In this document: piece by piece, positions 7,631 to 10,633 of the stretch
Position numbering within the stretch: position 1 is the stretch's first letter
Layout: each line of letters starts with the position of its first letter
NCBI GenBank assembly: GCA_900550235.1
Contig: URRQ01000056.1
Span: 1 to 10,633 of the forward strand
Reading direction: 5' to 3'
Length of the DNA: 10,633 nucleotides
Origin: an uncultured Lachnospiraceae bacterium
GTDB taxonomy: Bacteria > Bacillota > Clostridia > Lachnospirales > Lachnospiraceae
Program-made: the position numbers and the translations under genes
Notes under the pieces: generated by a model
Told to the model about the DNA's origin: nothing
Databases searched by the model: none
Seen by the model: the letters and a program-made list of their open reading frames with translations, nothing else

Positions 7631-7743
7631 GCGTCTCTCCTTTCTTTCAGCCCACAAAATTTCTTCAAACATCTTGTTGACTGAATCTTACCACTCTTTC
7701 TTTGATGTCACAATCCATTCTTCCAACGAAACTGTTTTCCGAC

Positions 7744-7783
7744 GTTATAAACAATATAACATATTTACTAAACAATGTTTAGT
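7744..7783 (-). promoter_or_regulatory. Promoter of the LacI-kinase/rbsK operon with two operator-like inverted repeats
   Basis: A plausible promoter on the minus strand has -35 TAAACA (7776-7781), a 17-bp spacer and -10 TATATT (7753-7758). Two 17-nt inverted repeats overlay it: ACTAAACAATGTTTAGT at 7767-7783 (8-bp arms, 1-nt centre) on the -35, and GTTATAAACAATATAAC at 7744-7760 (6-bp arms) on the -10. Both contain TAAACAAT, at 7769 and 7748, which is 21 bp or two helical turns apart. The likely ligand is the LacI domain of the downstream fusion. The leader of about 115 nt down to the start codon shows no other structure. Confidence 0.6.
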
Positions 7784-7813
7784 GTCTCTTTTTTATAAAA
7801 AATACCAATAGAA

Positions 7814-7835
7814 AAACGCTGGACTTCCAGCGTTT
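7814..7835 (-). terminator. Rho-independent terminator of spoIIID
   Basis: A perfect 9-bp stem, AAACGCTGG/CCAGCGTTT (7814-7822 with 7827-7835), has a 4-nt loop. On the minus strand it runs into TTTTTCT. It lies 11 nt after the spoIIID stop and ahead of the kinase operon promoter. Confidence 0.9.
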
Positions 7836-7846
7836 ATTCTTCATTC

Positions 7847-8110
7847 TTACATTTCTGTTTCTTGCTGATGGAGATATTTCTCACGAGTCGCCATTCCTCC
7901 TCTGATATGGCGTTCTGCTTTATTCATATCAAGCACTTTTCTTGCTTGAGTGGCAAGAGTTGGGTTAATCTGTTCTAAGCGTTCTGTTACATCTTTATGT
8001 ATCGTACTCTTTGACACTCCGAACTGTTTTGCCGTCTGTCGAACCGTTGCCTGATTTTCAATAATATAATATGCGATTTCTACAGCCCTCTCCTCGATAT
8101 AATCTTTCAC
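7847..8110 (-). CDS. spoIIID: Sporulation transcriptional regulator SpoIIID
   Basis: DNA-binding regulator of the mother cell during endospore formation. In Bacillus it acts after sigma-E to repress or activate many mother-cell genes and helps switch to sigma-K. The 87 residues are close to the usual 80-95. The helix-turn-helix is at 22-45 (TVRQTAKQFGVSKSTIHKDV). The family's second, basic DNA-contacting region is at 63-80 (NKAERHIRGGMATREKYL). The N-terminal DYIEERAVEIAYYI matches known SpoIIID proteins. The start codon is GTG (8108-8110), supported by AGGGGA about 5 nt upstream and by conservation of the first residues. The gene is monocistronic, with its own terminator. Its presence means the organism belongs to an endospore-forming lineage. 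Confidence 0.97.
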   Translation of the reverse strand: MKDYIEERAVEIAYYIIENQATVRQTAKQFGVSKSTIHKDVTERLEQINPTLATQARKVLDMNKAERHIRGGMATREKYLHQQETEM

Positions 8111-8153
8111 AATATTCCCCTATAAACATCGTTTTTACAACATATGCGAGGAA

Positions 8154-8181
8154 TTTGTATGATATGAATCCAAATTGATAC
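8154..8181 (-). promoter_or_regulatory. Possible sigma-E promoter of spoIIID
   Basis: On the minus strand CATACAAA (8154-8161) resembles the sigma-E -10 (CATACAnT). GTATCAA about 13 bp upstream is a weak match to the -35. The start would fall near 8147, leaving a leader of about 37 nt. Bacillus spoIIID is sigma-E dependent, which is why I looked for this class. The -35 match is poor. Confidence 0.35.
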
Positions 8182-8295
8182 CCTTTCCATGCCCCTATCG
8201 CACTCCTGTATGCACTAACACATACCTTTGTCCCACTACTTTTAACCCAATCCCAATAAATAACTCTATCAGCTTTTTAAAACCTTGAAATCGTT

Positions 8296-8340
8296 TCAGA
8301 TTATTAGCCTGTCCTCCACTGAAAATATAGTGTAATCTGA
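8296..8340 (-). repeat. Nested inverted repeat downstream of the 181-aa gene
   Basis: Outer arms TCAGATTA (8296-8303) and TAATCTGA (8333-8340) pair perfectly over 8 bp. A smaller hairpin, CACT (8317-8320) with AGTG (8329-8332), abuts the outer arm. No T-tract follows on the minus strand, so it is not a canonical terminator, although it lies 15 nt after the stop codon of the 181-aa gene. Confidence 0.5.
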
Positions 8341-8355
8341 ATTTTTACCTGCCTT

Positions 8356-8901
8356 TTATAAAGACCTAATCACCGCACCGTTTTTCTTGGCATTCATATA
8401 AACATTCTGAAACTGCTTTTTCATATTTGTTCCAATAGCAATGTTATATGGAATAACTAATCCATCCGAGATGATTACATCACGAAATGGTATAAACGTT
8501 GCTTTCATAAATAACGGCAATGGAGCACCAAAGAACATTTCTTCCCAACTGGAAATGATTCCTCTCACCTGATATACCTTTTCATCCTCCGAGATAAAAA
8601 TAGTCCCCTTTTTCAAATGCCGTTCCATAATAAAATTTCCTTGAACTCGCCGCTTCCACCCAGCAATAATCGCCTTGTGTTCCTCCGCCATATTTTCCCC
8701 TCGCTCTTCTAAATATCGGTCTATAAGTGTTACGTTCTCCCACAATACATTTGCAATTTCTTTTATCTCTTTCGGATTCAAACTTTTAATATTTGTTATG
8801 TTCTTAACCCTTTTATTAACTTTACATTTCTCGTTCACATAATCAAGCAGCGGAAACCATAATTCATAAAACAATTTTCCGTCTTTCTCTGAAAGCGTCA
8901 T
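8356..8901 (-). CDS. Hypothetical protein, 181 aa
   Basis: I do not recognise a named family. The protein is soluble, with no signal peptide or membrane helix. The N-terminal half (about 1-90) is charged and probably helical (LWFPLLDYVNEKCKVNKRVK, then KEIKEIANVLWENVTLIDRY). The second half is richer in beta-type segments (KGTIFISEDEKVYQVRGIIS, then FIPFRDVIISDGLVIPYNI) and ends with a basic tail, MNAKKNGAVIRSL. The start ATG has AGGAGG 9 nt upstream. It lies 20 bp after the cysteine-cluster gene and is very probably cotranscribed and translated with it. The intact frame and strong ribosome site suggest a real, expressed gene. The neighbourhood gives no firm clue to function. Confidence 0.8.
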   Translation of the reverse strand: MTLSEKDGKLFYELWFPLLDYVNEKCKVNKRVKNITNIKSLNPKEIKEIANVLWENVTLIDRYLEERGENMAEEHKAIIAGWKRRVQGNFIMERHLKKGTIFISEDEKVYQVRGIISSWEEMFFGAPLPLFMKATFIPFRDVIISDGLVIPYNIAIGTNMKKQFQNVYMNAKKNGAVIRSL

Positions 8902-8921
8902 CTCTTTTATCCTCCTGTTAT

Positions 8922-9428
8922 CTATCTAAACCGAAACCCATATTCTTTTTTCAGTCTCTCATATATCTCAAACGCCACCGGACAGACTTCCACTACATTC
9001 AGCACACTATACAGACTCTGCAATCTATCCGGTTGATTCGTATAAGGATATTTTTTACAGCTCTCCGGTCTGCATTCTCCTAATTTACAGTTCCCATCAT
9101 ATTGCAAAAAATCGCATGGCTTATTCTTCGTCTCATATGTATCTTCCACTTCATTTTTAATCAGATATCTCTCAACAAACTGCTCTTTTGTCAAATCCAA
9201 AAATTCCGCATCTCTTTCCAAATCTTCACTCGGAATACTTCCATGATACATTTTGCAGCAATTTCTGCATCTACTGCAATCATAATTTGAAAACAATTCA
9301 TCGTGAAGTCTTTTAAACTGTTCGTCTAGTTCTTTTTCATCCGCATGGCATTTTAAAAATGTGCGAAATTCAAGATTTTCATTTTCTTTTTTCTTTGCTT
9401 CAAATCTCACTTTCCTTGGTGCAATCAT
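8922..9428 (-). CDS. YkgJ-type cysteine-cluster protein
   Basis: Belongs to the YkgJ/FliB-like zinc- or iron-cluster family (UPF0153), whose biochemical role is poorly defined. Numbering from the first of two tandem ATGs (9431), the core motif CX2CX2CC is Cys52-Cys55-Cys58-Cys59 (DCSRCRNCCKMYHG). A second set, Cys106, Cys115, Cys120 and Cys125, lies in PCDFL and GNCKLGECRPESCKKYPY, with Cys150 in VCPVAFE. This is the usual family layout. Two start codons compete. The second (9428) lies 6 nt from the AAGGAG and is preferred over the first (9431), which is only 3 nt away. Either way it touches the TGA of the upstream fragment (ATGATG). The 181-aa gene follows after 20 bp. Confidence 0.88.
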   Translation of the reverse strand: MIAPRKVRFEAKKKENENLEFRTFLKCHADEKELDEQFKRLHDELFSNYDCSRCRNCCKMYHGSIPSEDLERDAEFLDLTKEQFVERYLIKNEVEDTYETKNKPCDFLQYDGNCKLGECRPESCKKYPYTNQPDRLQSLYSVLNVVEVCPVAFEIYERLKKEYGFRFR

Positions 9429-9667
9429 CATTTTCTCCTTCCATTTCCTTTCACTTCTGTAATACCAAATGCAATTTTCAACAGTTCCGCCGCTACCTGA
9501 TGGTCTTTAATGCGCATCAGATTGTCCCACACATCTTCTTTCCCCAGAAAGTTCATGCCACCATGCCACACCAATTCTTCATCAATAACAGCGAATCTCT
9601 CCTCCTCTTCTTGTGCCACAACATTGATGTCCACCTGTTGCATCTCTCGAATTAATTCACAACACAT
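9428..9667 (-). pseudogene. C-terminal remnant of a PLD-like (HKD-type) protein
   Basis: The 79 residues read like the tail of PLD-like nuclease or helicase-associated proteins. RFAVIDEELVWHGGMN fits the HxKx4Dx6G(S/G)xN motif, but the His position is Glu. It continues with NFLGKEDVWDNLMRI and AAELLKIAFG, typical of the end of such proteins. The same frame stays open upstream to 9712 with protein-like sequence (ESEKVVYSNVD) but no start codon, and then a TAA. The ATG at 9667 has no ribosome site. I therefore read it as the 3' stump of a once longer gene, fused by deletion to the end of the regulator gene upstream. It may still be translated, since the cysteine-cluster gene overlaps its stop. 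The nuclease function is lost. Confidence 0.65.
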
Positions 9668-9716
9668 ATCTACATTACTATAGACAACTTTCTCAGATTC
9701 CGTTGTGCCTTTTTAA

Positions 9717-9974
9717 TTATAGTTCATCGACCTTCTTATATCGTTTCCCTTTTGTTGCCCCATCATCCACAAGCTTTTCAGCAACAATCAATGCCCGAAG
9801 CAATTCTTTTGTCCTTGTTTCTTTTACCTCTAACACATTCATCAAATCGCTTGCTTTGTACCATACATCAGGCTGCATAAAAGTAAGGATTTTTTCATAC
9901 TGCTCTTGCCGCTTTTTCGTCACTCTTTTTCCGTCGCTTTTTTTCGTCGCTTTTTTTCGTCGCTTTTTTTGCAA
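9717..9974 (-). pseudogene. Out-of-frame C-terminal winged-helix-like domain of the AlbA_2/RecG-C-type regulator
   Basis: This frame carries the missing end of the gene to the right. After the basic repeat comes QEQYEKILTFMQPDVWYKAS, then LEVKETRTKELLRALIVAEK and TKGKRYKKVDEL. That looks like a small winged helix, the usual C-terminal domain of these regulators. It is in the +1 frame relative to the upstream part. Removing one base, or one 13-bp unit, would join the two. The possible TTG start at 9974 lies inside the upstream coding sequence and has no ribosome site; a GTG near 9921 with GGAAAAAGA before it could allow weak re-initiation. The intact downstream frame argues that the break is recent, bypassed, or an error in the sequence. 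Confidence 0.75.
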
Positions 9975-10633
9975 AAGAAAGCGTCAAAATTGTTCTGTCT
10001 GGATCAAATCTTTCTTCAATCTCTGGCTCTACAAATCCCTCGTCATTCCATACATTAAAAATATTAGGAACGCCACTTCCTGCACGTTCACCTATATTAA
10101 TCAAGTTAAACATTTTCATGAGCGATTTATTTCGGGGATCAGATTCTCCGCCCAAACGCATTTGCTTTTTACCTGTTCGCACATAACCTGGATTCGCAAA
10201 AGTAATTTTATCTGCCTCTTTTCTAATCACCACACCCCGAACCCCATGATAATCTGCATTAATCAAACAATTTGCCAAAGCCTCGCGTAGTGCTTTATGA
10301 ACTGGTGTATCATCTACACGTTCTCCTCCAACCATTTTAAATGGCACTTTAACATCCTTGATTATCTTATTATAAACTCTGAAATAAAAGTCACAAACAT
10401 TGCCAGACCATTCGCCCGAGCTAGATTGTAGCCTATCAGTCCACCGAATTGCAGAATCCATTTCTTCTCTATAATCTAAAAAATACTCAGGAAAATGCCG
10501 AACAATATCGTATTCATTTCCAAACATAAGCATACCCGCTGCTGTTGGATGCAATTTCCCATCTTCTTCGGAAACAGCCGCCGCTCCAATACTTCTTAAA
10601 TACTCATGATCGTTCAGTCGTTCAAAAGGATGC
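9895..10633 (-). CDS. AlbA_2/RecG-C-type ATP-binding transcriptional regulator, 5' end beyond window, frame-shifted near the 3' end
   Basis: The frame is open to the right edge (first whole codon at 10632), so the start and any N-terminal AlbA_2 DNA-binding domain lie outside. The 245 visible residues match the GHKL-type ATP-binding domain found at the C-terminus of RecG-like regulators. The N-box is REALANCLINADYHG (106-120), the nucleotide-loop segment is FANPGYV (135-141), and then come DPRNKSLMKMFNLI (155-168) and GERAGSGVPNIF (171-182). The protein then enters a Lys/Asp-rich linker encoded by the 13-bp repeat and stops at a TGA (9895-9897), losing the winged helix that follows in the +1 frame. 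A homologue of full length would end near 9717. The gene type is common in accessory regions of Firmicutes, where its targets are mostly unknown. Confidence 0.85.
   Translation of the reverse strand, partial: HPFERLNDHEYLRSIGAAAVSEEDGKLHPTAAGMLMFGNEYDIVRHFPEYFLDYREEMDSAIRWTDRLQSSSGEWSGNVCDFYFRVYNKIIKDVKVPFKMVGGERVDDTPVHKALREALANCLINADYHGVRGVVIRKEADKITFANPGYVRTGKKQMRLGGESDPRNKSLMKMFNLINIGERAGSGVPNIFNVWNDEGFVEPEIEERFDPDRTILTLSFAKKATKKSDEKKRRKKSDEKAARAV
9932..9970 (-). repeat. Tandem repeat: three perfect 13-bp units, each with an A7 run
   Basis: On the coding strand the unit AAAAAAAGCGACG occurs three times without mismatch (9958-9970, 9945-9957, 9932-9944). Two degenerate units follow, with A5 runs. 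As 13 is not a multiple of 3, each unit shifts the reading frame, giving KKAT, KKSDE and KKRR in turn. It lies exactly where the regulator's frame breaks. Confidence 0.95.

Larger units (their letters stand above)
8138..8344 (-). other. Coding-looking but start-less reading frame (possible gene or element remnant)
   Basis: The 245-bp gap between spoIIID and the next gene holds a minus-strand frame that is open for 49 codons (8344 to the TAG at 8195-8197) and then for 19 more, to a TAA at 8135-8137. The composition is protein-like, for example NNLKRFQGFKKLIELFIGIG and then QRYVLVHTGVR. There is no ATG in the long part and no ribosome site. I do not recognise the protein. It could be a decayed gene tail, part of a dispersed repeat, or chance. 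Confidence 0.3.

Noticed and set aside
7631..7672. A longer start for the LacI-kinase fusion (14 more residues)
   Set aside because: LacI proteins begin at the MNIRDIAKLAG type sequence. AAGGAG is correctly placed for the ATG at 7630, and the extra residues are encoded by the leader.
8111..8355. tRNA or other known RNA gene in the gap upstream of spoIIID
   Set aside because: No cloverleaf, TTCGA loop or known riboswitch core could be found; only the hairpins reported above.
9932..9970. CRISPR-like array
   Set aside because: The units are 13 bp, directly adjacent with no spacers, and lie inside a coding region. It is a simple tandem repeat.
9938..9970. Programmed -1 ribosomal frameshift at the A7 runs
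   Set aside because: The downstream domain is in the +1 frame, so a -1 shift does not reach it. Loss of one base, -2, or polymerase slippage is needed.
9703..10290. Long plus-strand open frame (195 codons) opposite the regulator gene
   Set aside because: It is an antisense shadow of the regulator: Ser/Phe-rich, without a family motif or a ribosome site.

Overview
The window is AT-rich, every supported gene lies on the minus strand, and the Shine-Dalgarno sequences are strong and of AGGAGG type. It carries the sporulation regulator gene spoIIID. Together with the codon and protein style, this suggests a spore-forming member of the Clostridia, most likely a gut Lachnospiraceae. The family-level placement is inference. 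Because transcription runs right to left, the genes are read from high to low coordinates.

Left part (1-4800), ordinary chromosomal genes. guaA (GMP synthase, TTG start, its own promoter, a terminator at the window edge) follows a two-gene unit of a MATE-family transporter and a class I amidotransferase-like gamma-glutamyl hydrolase (peptidase C26). Upstream of these is a single radical SAM gene with a CX4CX2C cluster motif, a TATAAT promoter box and an inverted repeat over the predicted transcription start.

Middle (4760-7835), a compact sugar-kinase operon. Its first gene encodes a fusion of a LacI-type repressor to a PfkB/ribokinase-like kinase. The second is a stand-alone ribokinase, overlapping the first by ATGA and followed by a strong terminator. 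Two 17-nt inverted repeats that share the word TAAACAAT, exactly 21 bp apart, cover the predicted -35 and -10 of this operon. They are good candidates for autoregulatory operators. No sugar transporter is present in the window.

spoIIID (7847-8110) has its own terminator and a possible sigma-E promoter. Upstream of it, about 240 bp hold a coding-looking but start-less reading frame and nested inverted repeats.

Right part (8356-10633), accessory in character. An unrecognised 181-aa gene and a YkgJ-type cysteine-cluster gene follow a short remnant of a PLD-like protein. The last gene is an AlbA_2/RecG-C-like ATP-binding regulator that runs off the right edge. Its C-terminal winged-helix-like domain has been moved into the +1 frame at a tandem repeat of three perfect 13-bp units, each with an A7 run. 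This is the most interesting site in the window: a candidate contingency locus, a transcriptional slippage site, a recent pseudogene, or an assembly error.
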